From Corella eumyota (Eukaryota > Chordata > Ascidiacea > Phlebobranchia > Corellidae), in contig OY720098.1 in the NCBI GenBank assembly GCA_963082875.1, positions 19,468,001 to 19,532,000 of the forward strand: a stretch of 64,000 nucleotides of DNA. The letters run 5' to 3'. The notes under the pieces were generated by a model. It saw nothing but the letters and a program-made list of their open reading frames with translations. It was not told the origin of the DNA and did no database searches. Each line of letters opens with the position of its first letter. Position 1 is the first letter of the stretch. Positions 12,684-47,784 of the stretch are shown one piece after another. The position numbers were made by a program, and so were the translations under genes.

Positions 12684-13571
12684 TTAGTTGCAAGTTTTTA
12701 AATAGGCCTCAGGCAATTGTATATCTAAGATATCTGAAAGCATGTTTAGTTTTAGCCATGTTACTAATGGTGTCGAACCAAAAGTATAATGAGTCCGTTT
12801 ATGGTAAAACAACAGGCCGTCAATTTTTTGAGCGTCAGTGTTAATTATCGATTGCAGAATCGTGCCTTTAGTGCAATCATGACATTGCAAACCGAAAAAT
12901 AAATAGTCGTTATTTTTGGTGATTTTTGCTAATTCTGGCGTTTCAACAAATTTACTGTTCCGCCAAAAAAATCTGAATTCTGTTTCACTATCGTACATTG
13001 GATGGTTGTTCCAACACATCACATCTAACACATAAAAACTCTTTTCTGTTTCGTTATATACACAATCAAGTACTGTATAACCAGGTCTTGTGTCTTTGCT
13101 ACCACCTGGCAAGGCAGATTGAAATGTATCAATACGATAACCACTTTTGGAGTAACATGAAGTTTTACCATTTGCTGCAACTACCAAATTTCTACGACCA
13201 TTAGGACATATTAACATGAACCATTCTGTTTCGAAATCTGATGGTATCTCGACGAGCCATTCTGAAAGCATTAACTGATCTTTATACCGCTTCGGTTGCT
13301 TAACTTTAGCAGTCGATACCTCCATATTTTCATCTTCTATTTCGATTTCATCAATTTTATTTTCCCATTCATCAAGTGCTAAACAACGAACATGATTCTG
13401 AAAATCAAATCTTCGCTTTTTCTGCTGTGTCAGGAACTTTTCACGCCTTGTGTTTTGGTCAGATCGATTCTTTTGCTTATATTGGTCGAATCTTGGATGT
13501 TTAGCATAAATATTATTCTCTGATTTTGTAACTTGGAATGAGGCAGACAATGATGCAGTTAATTCGTCCAT
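12684..13571 (-). CDS. SNUPN: Snurportin-1, snRNP nuclear import adaptor
   Basis: An intronless ORF of 295 codons. Snurportin binds the trimethylguanosine cap of U snRNAs and links spliceosomal snRNPs to importin-beta for entry into the nucleus. The N-terminus (residues 1-65; MDELTASLSASFQVTK, HPRFDQYK, then a basic RREKFLTQQKKRRFDF) matches the importin-beta-binding region. From about residue 95 the cap-binding domain is clear: DQLMLSEWLVEIPSDFE, ICPNGRRNLVVAANGKT, YVLDVMCWNNHPMYD, IDGLLFYHKRTHYTFGSTP. A tryptophan near residue 272 (PLVTWLKLNMLSDIL) matches the cap-stacking tryptophan of the human protein. It lacks the roughly 60-residue tail of human snurportin (360 residues). The start is the first Met and aligns with the family start. 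Confidence 0.95.
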   Translation of the reverse strand: MDELTASLSASFQVTKSENNIYAKHPRFDQYKQKNRSDQNTRREKFLTQQKKRRFDFQNHVRCLALDEWENKIDEIEIEDENMEVSTAKVKQPKRYKDQLMLSEWLVEIPSDFETEWFMLICPNGRRNLVVAANGKTSCYSKSGYRIDTFQSALPGGSKDTRPGYTVLDCVYNETEKSFYVLDVMCWNNHPMYDSETEFRFFWRNSKFVETPELAKITKNNDYLFFGLQCHDCTKGTILQSIINTDAQKIDGLLFYHKRTHYTFGSTPLVTWLKLNMLSDILDIQLPEAYLKTCN

Positions 13572-16231
13572 TTTTTAAATTAAATATTAAAAATCTAAAT
13601 TTTATATCTATATAAAACCAAAAGTGTAAACTGTTGATTTATAACCAGTTTAATAACAAAAATAGAATAGCGAAAATAGAACGTTAATTAATCAAATAAT
13701 ATATCAACAACGTCTCATATCTAACCAACGTTAACAAAATATTGTATTATAATATTTGACCATTTTTTCTTTAAATTATTATTTTTATTGCTATAAATTT
13801 GCTGAAACAGTAAAACATATAGCTAGCTTAGAATATTTGAACTTTTTATTACCTCTAGTCAGTTACTTTTGTAATTTTTGTGTTAAGTTAGATTTTAAAA
13901 CATAACAACAACAAAACTGCGTTAAATAAATACACGAAAAAGACATCAGAACATACTGAAAACAAGTCAAAACAACTGTCTGTGATCTTCTGTTACTTAA
14001 CAACAACTTAAACTTCAAACCCCAGCAGCATTTTGTCACATACATGCTACTTCCTACCTTCTAACAGCTTGCTAAAACATAACCTGGTCTAAAACGTGCT
14101 GTTCGCCATTTAGTAAACATCGAAAACGGAGAGATCTCGCTCGAGAGAGAAAAGTGAATGACAACATATTTTAAGCACGTTGAACTAGAGACGCGGCGCC
14201 GTTCTTTCTAAATTTAGTTGCATTCAGCTCATAATAAAAAGCATTTCTTCTCTGAAAGCCGGCTTGTTGGTGCTAATTCCACATTAAAACACCTTTAATG
14301 TGATGCAGATGGCATTTATGTCACGTACTTAATATAAACTGGCGTACCTACCAAACGTCATTTTAATCGTAACACATAAAGGCGCTTTGTATCTTAAAAC
14401 AGCAACAAAAATTTTATAAAGACTGCATTTTAATATATGTAATAAACTAATGGATGATTAGTAAGTGATATCACATCAAAGGTTATACAAAACACCCAGG
14501 AAACATGACTGTAACGTACAAGAACGTCATCTTCTATGTCACGTTTGCATACTTTTACATCATGTAATAAACAAACAGTTTACACTAGGTTTAAAGGTAC
14601 ATTCACTGTGTTGTAACATTATGTTAAAGGTCAGTAACTTACGCGTGTTTTCGCATTAACAAACACGAAGTTATTAGATTAGTTATTTAAAATATGACCT
14701 AAGCCCCATAGGCCTAACTTGCCAATCTTCGCTACCAGTTTAATTTGAAATTTAAAAATGTCATTTTAGCTAAGCGACTTGAGCGGTGTAGTTCGAAAAG
14801 TCAACCGATAATTGTAAAGGGAAGATACAACAAAGTTGAAATCCCAGTAGGGTTACACAAGTACGTCCGAATTAAGGCCACACAGGCAGACTAGAGCGCA
14901 CAAAAGTTCAAATTGGAACCAATTTGTCAACCACTACTTGAAATGACCCGAATGACACTTTAGCCAAAAAGCGTAAAAATTTGCGCTCGTCAGAGGCAAA
15001 AACCGCGTTAAAATTCGAACCATTTATCACGATATTTGCTCAAATGACAAACAATTCCTGAGGTTATAACGCATGACGCATTTTTAATATTCCTAGAAAT
15101 TATTTATCACAATTTAATATACAATAAACGTCACTTAAGCTTTAAGTATTAGGCTGAACCACGCACTTGATTGTCTTTTTGAACTCAATTTATCACGAAA
15201 AATATTAATTAAAAGCGAAAATTTAGCAAGGTTCAAAATAAAAAAAAACTACAAACTATTCAAAAGGTCGCTCAAACACTCGCAAATTTTCACGGGTTGG
15301 CTATAGTAGTGTTTTAAACCAGGTCATATGCAAACAAACTATAAAGCTGTCCGGCAGCTAGTCGATTAATCACACTCGCTTTACGTTGTTGGAACGCACG
15401 ATTTTTTCAGCTTAGTTGTAACCCTCTGCTCGAATATAAAAAATTGTTTAGTTTATTTCTTATCTTTTTAATAATCTTAAACAGTACACATTTTTTTATA
15501 GCAAAATCTGTTGAAATTATTACCCCTTTGGGCATCTTTTATAAGATCAAATCGTTGTATACAATATTAGAATTGAACGCTTAATTCGAAAAACAAATAA
15601 AGTTAAGTAACCAAAATAAGCTTTTAGTCTTTTTTATTGTCTCGTTAACATTTTGTGTAAGTAGTTTAACCGAATATTAATGTTTATTCTTCCAGTTTAA
15701 ACACATTGACCTTAGCGTATATTAAAAACATTTCTCATTTATAATTGAACTGCTCAATTTCACTTACTAAATGTATACCTAAAGTATACAGTTAACGAAA
15801 ACCTTATATCACAAAGTACCTATAACTTTTAACTGCATTTCAGATAGGAATCAATTTACATTAGAAACTATAGCGCGTATGACTATCAGCTTAAAGCCTT
15901 AATTTTTACGTTTAAGGTCGCTGCATACATTACCCTCTATAAGTTACTAGACATATAATGCAGAGTTTAACAGTTATCTGGCAGTGCTATTTTTAACATT
16001 TATTTATTAAATAATTAAATTTAAGTGTTTTATAACTATATTAACTTCTACCTAAAAATAGGAAAATTTATTAAAAATAAAATATTGTTATAAAACTAAA
16101 TAGAGGATAAACAAATAAAGATGTCTATGATAAACCGCTACAATTAAAAAAAGAGTCTTTGTTTACATTTAGGTTTATAAACTTTTACAAAAAGTTTTTA
16201 GGTTTTATTTTCTTGAATAAATTAAAATAAA
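13572..16231. other. Intergenic region between divergent genes
   Basis: This 2.66 kb lies between the divergent snurportin (minus) and STI1-module (plus) genes, so it should hold both promoters. From about 14,080 to 15,420 it is less AT-rich than its surroundings and free of the window's repeats. The short ORFs there (for example 13,863-14,045 and 14,465-14,659) show no protein features. A GA-rich patch with ctcgctcgagagagaaaag lies near 14,137. I see no RNA gene. Non-repetitive, less AT-rich DNA here is compatible with regulatory function, but nothing specific can be named. Confidence 0.5.
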
Positions 16232-17053
16232 ATGGACGACTTACCCCCTTTAGAAGATATGAGTATTCTGGTTGAAAAGGTGAAAGAAAAACAACAAAAA
16301 TTTACCCAAAATAAAACAAACCAAGAAACTAAAGTCGAAAAAATTGTTAAACAAAAAGAATTAAAACAACCCGCAGAGAAAACAAATAATGAAGGGTTTG
16401 GGGGGATGAAAAAGGGGTTTTTATTTGGACCCAAACCCACCAAAGTAAAGCAAGTGAATCCTAAAAAACAAATTCCCGAAGAGAAAGTTGATTATGTCTT
16501 AAAAGCAGCAGATAAAGACAAAAATCAAGAATTTGTGTTCAACGAAGTTCAAACTGAAATGAAAAAGGGTGAATGGGTAACCGACGATTTATTAAAAAAC
16601 GTGGAGAAAAATCCAAAGCTTTTAAAACAGTTAAGTGACCCAAAATTTTCTCAAGCTATAAAGTGGATGGAAAAAGACCCGAAAGCTGCTCAGGAATTTT
16701 ATAAAGATGACAAAGACGTGCAGGAATTTTTTATGGAATTCTACAAAATTTTAGGCACCCATTTTACAAAACTCGGCGAAAATGAACCCAAAACTTCAAC
16801 AAACGAACAACATATAACCGAAAGTTCATCAAAATCTAACCCTCCTTCGCAAGATGATGTTAAAGTTCAAAATATAATGTCCGATCCAGAAATTCGTGAA
16901 ATTTTAATGAAACCAGATATCCAAAATTTATTTACTATGTTAAAAAATGAACCGAATAAAGCGCAAACCATTTTAAATTCCTGCGACGCTAGAATGAAAT
17001 CAGATATTCAAAAGCTTGTAAATGTTGGCCTACTAGGGTTAGAATCTCATTAA
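16232..17053 (+). CDS. Protein with two STI1-like (DP) modules
   Basis: Intronless ORF of 273 codons, starting MDDLPPLEDMSILVEKVKEK. Residues about 10-50 are charged and likely coiled, followed by a short motif GFGGMKKGFLFGPKP. Residues about 100-180 look like an STI1/DP helical module: WVTDDLLKNVEKNPKLLKQL, then SDPKFSQAIKWMEKDPKAAQ and VQEFFMEFYKILGTHFTKL. Residues about 205-270 form a second one: VQNIMSDPEIREILMKPDIQ, then NLFTMLKNEPNKAQTI and a closing IQKLVNVGLLG. Modules of this type occur in Hsp70/Hsp90 co-chaperones and ubiquilins, where they bind clients or chaperones, so a proteostasis role is the reasonable inference. I do not recognise the exact orthologue. No TPR, UBL or UBA domain, signal peptide or membrane segment is seen. 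Confidence 0.75.
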   Translation: MDDLPPLEDMSILVEKVKEKQQKFTQNKTNQETKVEKIVKQKELKQPAEKTNNEGFGGMKKGFLFGPKPTKVKQVNPKKQIPEEKVDYVLKAADKDKNQEFVFNEVQTEMKKGEWVTDDLLKNVEKNPKLLKQLSDPKFSQAIKWMEKDPKAAQEFYKDDKDVQEFFMEFYKILGTHFTKLGENEPKTSTNEQHITESSSKSNPPSQDDVKVQNIMSDPEIREILMKPDIQNLFTMLKNEPNKAQTILNSCDARMKSDIQKLVNVGLLGLESH

Positions 17054-17988
17054 AAAATAAATTTAAATAAACGTCTAGTTAAAAGTTTTAAATTTCTTTA
17101 TAAATTGGTTTGTACTTTTTATTATGTTTTTCTTTTATTTTTTTACAGTTTTAATTGGATATTCTTTTAATAAAGAAAAGCAATATTTATTGTATTCATA
17201 AAGTATTAAACAGGCAATTTGTAGTAGCGTTAATAACAAGAAAAATGGAAACTTTTTAACAATATTTACAACAAGACAAGTTAGAAATGTGTTAAAATAC
17301 TAAAATAAAACTAAAATTTACATAAAAATTCTAATTTTATAATTTAATTATCCAATAGACCTTCTTTTAATATATTTTTAAATTATATAACCGTTTTTGT
17401 TATGTCATTTTAACAATATTTAAATTTTTATAAATAATGTAATTCGGAGGTCATTCTGATTTAAAATAACTACTGAATGGTAAGAATAGCATCAATACTA
17501 CATAGAAATAAACAAATATAAGAGGCACCTTTTTAATTTTTGACATATCACCAAAAATTAGTCAATATTGTAAAAGAAAAATAGTAAAATATGAATTTTA
17601 AAAATATAACATTAATTTTTAACAAAACTTGAGACGGAACAATAATATATTTGGTTAAAAGTTTTTAAAATTAAAACAGAGAACTCGATAACACTTGTAA
17701 TAATAAAGTTAAAAACAAAACAATTTTAGGATGTTAATAAAATTTAAAATTAATGTACAAACACAATTTTTTCTTGAGATAAAAATTAATTTTCAAGATG
17801 CTGAAAAAATTTTAAACTTAACTATGGTATTGTCTAACGCAATAGTGTTGTGAACAAACTAACTTAGCCCCTCTAGAAGTTCAGTTAATAATCTTTCACT
17901 CTCACGACTGGTAAAAACCCGTCATAGATATCATATAATAATCTCATATGGAACAAAAAAGTAAAAAATAGGAAAAAAATTGCACCGT
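17054..17988. other. Tail-to-tail intergenic region
   Basis: About 930 bases between the stop of the plus-strand STI1-module gene and the stop of the minus-strand ErbB gene. It is AT-rich with no repeat copies and no coding signal. It should hold both 3' untranslated regions. An AATAAA lies on the plus strand just after the STI1-module stop, within 17,055-17,070. Confidence 0.5.
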
Positions 17989-41088
<23,100 letters not shown>

Positions 41089-44000
41089 CTAAAAAAAAAT
41101 TTTGTGAAATTAGAATTTTTTTGTAAAATTAAAAAAATAACAAAAAGTAGTTAGGCCTGTACATATTTTCATATTAAAGTAGGTACACATGTTTATGCAA
41201 TAAAAAAGGATTAAAAAGGGCGCTTAATAAGTAAGAGCTGAATAATTCTACCCATTTTAAATTGAACCCAATAATGTCTTAAAAAAATATGAATTAATAG
41301 TTTAAAATTAATAAAAAAATATTTAAAATTTTTAAAATGATGCCAAAAATAACTTTTTTTGTACATTTCATGTACACCTATATAAGGTAAGGGTGAATTT
41401 TTAATAATTGTGAAACAAAATGTAATGCGATACCAATACCATTATATAGCATAGTTTACTATACAATAGTCTGAACAAAAGTTATAATATGCTTTCAACA
41501 TAAACTCTTTTGACATTATTTTGGGACTAAAATATTTGCTTAAATTATTACAAATATATTAAGTTTTAGTTAAAAATGTTGTAAAAATGACGTAACAATA
41601 GACCTTTTTATGTAATAATCTTATATATGTTACAATAGAATTATGTAAACAGGAATTATACCCTTAATTATTAACATGATATATAACGAACCAACTAATT
41701 AAACTTTATTTAAACTATGGCCCAGTAAAACCGTTAATTTTAATTTCATTTCAAAATAGATTATTATATTCTCGTTCAATAAACATTAAATGTATTTTAG
41801 AAAAAAATTAAGGCTTTTTAAAAATCGATTTGTATTCATAGCGGTTATATTTTAAGTATATTAAAATAAAAAAGCAGGGTCTCATATTAAAGGTAGATTT
41901 AATAATGACGTTAGTGCGAGCATTTAAGACTAAAAGAGGTTGAATTTATCGACCCCACAATCGATAATGTTCCCCGTTGCCTATTTTCGTTTTCAACGTT
42001 TCGAAATATCGAAATAGACTGGGTCTCGATAATAGCAACATATTCTCAACTTGAATTTCTTTTATGACATCACACTCGGTTGTATTATGACGTGGTACGC
42101 GTTATGTATTGTTTGTCGTAACACCATACGTAACGTGATACCGAAAAAAAATCGAAAAAGTGAAAAAACAAACGCTGAAAATGTGAATAATAATGATATG
42201 TAGACGTGATGTTGTATTCTATATCACATATATCACGAAAACTTAAAATTTAAAGGTGATTCTATACTAGTAATAATAATTATTTTCGTTGGATTTTTCC
42301 ATCAAAAGGCACACATAATATATGAAGCGATCTATTAATTATTGATGGAGGTCCTAAACTTTTACGAGATACTTAAATTGACTGTGTTCAACTAAAAAAC
42401 AAAATTAAATCTTACATGTATCAGAAAAAAACCTTTTTTTTGTCAATGTTAATTAAAAAATAAAAACTTGATTTAAATTTAAAATTTTGTATTACATTTT
42501 AGTTAAAATGTTTTTATTTATTTTAATTTAAATCAACTTTTTTGAATTTGTAGTTTTTGGCAATTTGAATTCAATTGTATATATTTATTTTAATTTACAT
42601 TCTACTATTTAAAATTTAGTTTCAAAATAAACTGTAATTTTTGGTATTTTTTTGCTGTTTTAAGAAAAAGTAAAGCAGTTTATAAAATTGATATTTTTTA
42701 TTTAATTTATTATTAAAAAAACAGCTTACGTACAAAATATAAGGTTTAAGAAATTAGTAAATCAAAAAATATTCCAAAAATTTCACCGATTTAGGATATT
42801 TAAAACCTTGTTTCATTGGTGTATATTTCATTACTACAAACACTAGATATTGTTACGTCATAGAACCATCTCCGTGGGGTATTGTAACTAACTATAACAT
42901 GACATGGTTACGTCGTGAGTTAAGAGTTAAGTTTTGAGATTAATGGCCGACCCGATTAGCTAAAAACGCGCTAACCACTTTTTTAACGCCGCTGGCCATT
43001 TATTTTTCGTGACAAATTTAAACAAAACCCAGTAAGAAGACCACAATATTGTGTTTTAATAATTTGAAATGATGCCATTGCCTAATATGGCACGTAAAAT
43101 AGCACCACAGTCAGTTTAATGTTATAAATAGGACTACAAAGTTTTTGTAACCGTTCTATAGCATTTTTAAATTTAAAACTGTTTTGTACAAGCTATTTGA
43201 ACATTATTATGTAGTATTTTTACAGATAAATAACAACTATGACGTACAATATTAAACAAACAACCAAAAACAGTCATTGCATTGCTTGTCGAATTGCAAC
43301 AGTTACTATATTATGACGTCATAGCTACTGTGAAAGTGATTATTAGACTTACGGATCGGGGCATTGTTTATTCAATATTACGTAACAATCCAAACAGTTT
43401 ACCTGTTGAACGACGGCGTAGGAATACATCCTGATATAGTAGAAAATAAAACAGGACAGAAAATAGATAATCCCTCAACATTTCGATATCATTTCTTGCA
43501 AAAATATCGAATTAATAATTTGTACTCTTTTAAAAAATTGCTACACTGTAAAATACAAATAATAATTAGCTGAAATTAGGTCACAATTAGGCCTCGAATT
43601 TTCAATGTCATTATCTGTAATTTATTGGGGCTATACTGTCATAAATTTCCATCTATTTTTCTACTTTCTATTAGGGATCTACATCTGAATGCCAAGTCGC
43701 ATTAACAGATAATGCGCTACGGTAAACAGCTTCGACTGGCACCAAATACCTGAATCAGTTGTGCTCAGGACGCGTCAACTAGAGTAACGCACCATTGGTT
43801 TTACGATATGTCGAGCCCGAGCGTTTTTCTCTACGATAAGAGGTTAAGTTGCCGTGTGATGTTGGGCTGTAGGCCGTAAACGAGATGCTGTGGTACTCGA
43901 AATACCATAAACACAAACTTTCAGACTAATTCTTTCCTGCAAACGCATAGTAAGTAGCTCACACCTCACCATTTGACGCCAAACTTAGACGTTTTAAAAC

Positions 44001-47000
44001 AATTTACTACGAATTTAACTTTTTAATAACCTTTTACAAAAAAAAATAAAAAAATTTTGGGAATTAGGCAGCTTGAGAAATTTTGCTACAAAACGAGCAT
44101 TTCTATTTTTATTTATTTCTGCAAAACATTTCACCTTTAAACTTTCAAACAACTCTCTGTAGGTGGTCATGTGTAAGCTATACGAAAACAATACTAGCTA
44201 CATCTACTCGAGTTTCCATCCTACACAATTAATATTTAAATGTGTACTATATAGTCTTGCGCGCAAATTATTCACAAATACTTGTTCTTTATTCAAATAC
44301 TTGGGACCTGATGTTAATTATTAATTAAAAACAGAATATTAGGTTTCTGTTTTTACCTATAGTGTCTTTTTCAATGAATTTAAACAATACATTTTTGTAC
44401 TTTGACTAAAAAATAATACAGTTCTACTTAAAGTAACTGTATATAAGAATAAAATAACTTGAAAAGTTTTATTAAACTACCATTTAAATAACTTTAATTA
44501 GCGCTTAATTTAACTTGTGACTTAATTTTAAAATTTTGATTAAAAAAATATAGTTTGAACTAGCAGTCATTTTATTTTTGACTTAATTTTGATTTTCAAA
44601 TTTTCTTGTTTATTTTACATCTGGCCTCCGCGCGACCCTTTTTTCCTCGCTGCACTTTGTGTTCCAAACAGTAATTTTAACTCATTTTACGCTCATTATT
44701 ACCTCAAACTCGCCCTTTATAATTATAATTATGCACGGAATCAAAATGGCGTTGTAACCGCAATAACAACTAATAGGCTTAAAAAATCGACAAAAAAATT
44801 TGAATACAAAAACACAATCATTTTCAATGTACTTTTAATATTATGATTTATTGTAAAAATCTACGAGTTTAAATATAAACCCAATTATATAAACCTTACA
44901 AAATAAATACTTATAATTTATATATTATAGAGTTTTAAAATTAAAAACAAAATTATTTTTAATGCAATTTTATTATTAAAATTCACTTTAAAAATGCTAC
45001 CAATTTAAATACAAACCCAATTATATAAACCTTACAAAATAAATACTTATAATTTATATATTACAGAGTTTTAAAATTTATCAACATAATTATTTTCAAT
45101 GCAATTTTAATATTATAATCTAGTGTAAAAATGCTACCAAATTAAATATCACCCAATTATATAAACCTTACAAAATAAATACTTATAGTTTATATATTAT
45201 AGAGTTTTAAAATTAAAAACATAATTATTTTCAATGTACTTTTAATATTATGATTTATCGTAAAAATCTACCAATTTGAATATAACTTAATTTTATAAAC
45301 CTTACAAAATAAATACTTAGTTTAAAAAATATAAAGTTTTAAAATTTAGGAACAAAACTTATACAGTTTCTAGTAAATTTTGCCCGCCCAAAGCAAAGGA
45401 ATATCGACATTTATACCTGTTTACATAATAGAAGGTATTATCCATCGTAATAAAAGGTAATCGTAGTTGACTTTATGACCTATTCAAAGCGGTTATTGTT
45501 AGAACTGAATTTATAATAAAGATTCAAGACCAGTTTACAATAAAAAAAATTAAAATTTAAAAATAATTTTTTTTTTAAATCTATATCGTTTAAAGTTATA
45601 ACCATTTAAATATTAATTTTAAATGATGTATAAAATTTTCCATATTAATTAATTTAAAAAGAAAAAAAATTTAGTTAAAAAATATTTTAATTTTTAGTAT
45701 ATTTTTTACCGTTTATCTAAAATTATTGTAATTCTTGTTTAAGTAATAATTTTGAAATAATACAAAATTTTCATATTAATTTATATAATAAAATAAACTT
45801 AAATCTATACAAAAACAGTTTTACAAAACGCCTTGATTTCTAAATGATAAAACTATAAATAAAATTAATTTAATTGAAATAAAAAGCGCATGTTAACCGT
45901 TTCATTTACCACATATAAGTAGATTTAATGCCTTTAAAAAAGAAACAATTTTTTATTTGCTCACAACTGATTTAATTTCAGCTAATAAATAATTTAAACA
46001 AGATTTTGAAGGTATTTGAATACCGTGCGCTTTTCAAATGCAAAAATGTGTTAAAAAATAAATTTTATTTGATTATTTTTCGCGCTATAACATGTTATAT
46101 ATCACGTATACATTGCTTTTATTTTAAAACATTTAAAAAAAATGAAAATTTATAAATATAAACGGTATTAACTTATAAAAAAAAACCTTCTAAATTTTAA
46201 TTCATCAATAAAATTAAAAAAAAGTTTACATATTAGAAAAAATAATTTTCTTGCAAAAAGTTTTAAATGCCTTTAACAAGAAAAACCTATTATTTTTCTA
46301 TTTTAAATCAAGTTTCACACGATCTAAAAACGTATTAAATTAATCTGGGTTAGCCAAGCCATTCTTAAACTATTTATTATTAAATATAACCCAAGTTTAA
46401 GAAATATACGCCCTATTAAGTATAAAACTGCATGTCATTGGCAAATGCTGTTGCTTTTATACGTTTTTGTGAGTTCATTTTTGTAACTTCTTTTTTTCCT
46501 ATGATTAATGGAAGATTACTCATAGAATTTACAGTTAAAAAAAATTCATAAATTTTTAAAACTTTATTTTTTAAATGTGCTAAAATAGCAAAAAATTGTT
46601 TTATTTTTTTAAATTTAGATAATATTTTATTTTTATATACTTCATTGTTGTATTTTTAAATAAAAATAAGCATAATATTTTATTGGTAGCGTACTGTTGC
46701 AATTAAAGTTTAATTTTTAATAATTACAATGTTTACATAAAAAATTAAATTTTATTTTTGTTATATTTTTATACAATATTATTACAATAAACTAGTCTTT
46801 TATAAATTTTTAAATATATAATTTTAATAATTTTTTAAGCGCTTTAATTTTTTTTTAGAAACTATAATTTATCACAAACAACTCTTTAGCTCCATCAAGC
46901 GTTTATATATTAAAGCCTATTTCTAAAAAAAATATTTTTATTAAAATTTCTAATTTTAAAATTTTAAGGTAATTTTAAATAAATTTAGATGAAAAATATA

Positions 47001-47613
47001 AAAGTTTAAATATTTTTTTGCAAATATAAAAGTTTAAATTTTTTTTTTGCATTAAACTTGGTTTTGAGTTCAAATATATTGAGAAATTCAACTTAATTCG
47101 GTATTGTTTATTTATTAGTTTAAAACTTTTAAATCCCTTTAAACCACAGTCTTAATTCTCCTAATTCGTTACAGTTATTTGATATTCAATTCTCATTAAA
47201 TATAAATTCAAATGTGGTAAAAAATTTCCAGAATTTCTACATATAAAATAAATATTTAATTCAATGTTTGTTTTATATAAACTAACATATAGCAATCTTT
47301 TTTTTTGTAAAGTTTTCTATGGTTAACAAATAAAAACCAATATAAATTTCAAAAATATATGTTCACCAAATTTTTAAAATAATAATTAAACAAAAAACAA
47401 TCTATATAAGGTTATTAAATCACAATATTTTAAAATTTCTTTTTCAGTAAATCTAATACAATTGGCACAACGAAATAAGTTACACTTAAGTTTATAAAAC
47501 TACTATTACTAATTTAAAATGCTTGCATAAAATGTAAGAAAATTTTTTTTTTTTTACTAATATATTGCTCAATATTTATTATTGTTGTTTAAAAATAATT
47601 GATTATTATGATC
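41089..47613. other. ErbB 5' flank / ERp44 3' flank, no exon identified
   Basis: This 6.5 kb should contain the ErbB signal-peptide exon, its 5' untranslated region and promoter, unless that exon lies still further off. I found no minus-strand ORF with a hydrophobic leader and a phase-1 donor. A donor-like site at about 43,340-43,346 follows a short frame (NCLDCYVILNKQCPDP), but its phase does not join the first recognised exon. The segment 43,680-43,960 is less AT-rich and non-repetitive, without an ORF, and is a candidate untranslated exon or promoter. TGACGTCA occurs at 43,314. Confidence 0.5.
44805..45360. repeat. Tandem array, about 136-bp unit, roughly four copies
   Basis: Units contain cccaattatataaacctt and acaaaataaatacttataat, starting near 44,880, 45,016, 45,152 and 45,286, with a partial unit before the first. 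The first three match closely and the last is diverged. It is AT-rich, without ORFs, between ErbB and ERp44. Confidence 0.88.
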
Positions 47614-47784
47614 TTATAATTCGTCTTTATCATCTAACAAAGTATATCTATGTTCACTAGGCTTCATGTTCACAAAAATTGACTTGATAGTTGTGTCGTT
47701 GCCATCTTGTTTTTTCTCTGTAGGTTTACTGCTAGGTCGAGGTGGTAAGTTATCAGGTTTTACACCAGGTTTAGCAGCAGAAGG
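47614..47784 (-). CDS. ERP44: ERp44 distal terminal exon, ends KDEL
   Basis: Acceptor gttttag followed by 56 codons and a stop: PSAAKPGVKPDNLPPRPS, then SKPTEKKQDGNDTTIK, then SIFVNMKPSEHRYTLL and DDKDEL. The last 22 residues are clearly homologous to the proximal terminal exon (shared pattern SIF-N-KPSE-RYTL and a final DEL), so the two are a duplicated terminal exon pair. The linker before it is longer and rich in Pro and Lys. An in-frame KDEL signal and a preserved SEHRYTL motif argue that it is used. Confidence 0.85.
   Translation of the reverse strand, partial: PSAAKPGVKPDNLPPRPSSKPTEKKQDGNDTTIKSIFVNMKPSEHRYTLLDDKDEL

Noticed and set aside
12575-12844. Plus-strand ORF antisense to snurportin
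   Set aside because: Shadow of the snurportin coding strand plus its flank; no independent evidence.
16222-16443. Minus-strand ORF over the start of the STI1-module gene
   Set aside because: Mirror of a Lys/Glu-rich coding sequence, which commonly leaves an open Phe/Ser-rich antisense frame.
16232-17053. Identification as peroxin PEX19
   Set aside because: The size and acidic helical character fit loosely, but the PEX19 C-terminal domain and CaaX end are absent, while STI1-type repeats are clear.
43346-43440. Possible ErbB leader exon encoding NCLDCYVILNKQCPDP
   Set aside because: The donor is good, but the reading phase does not join the first recognised ErbB exon without a stop, and there is no hydrophobic leader.
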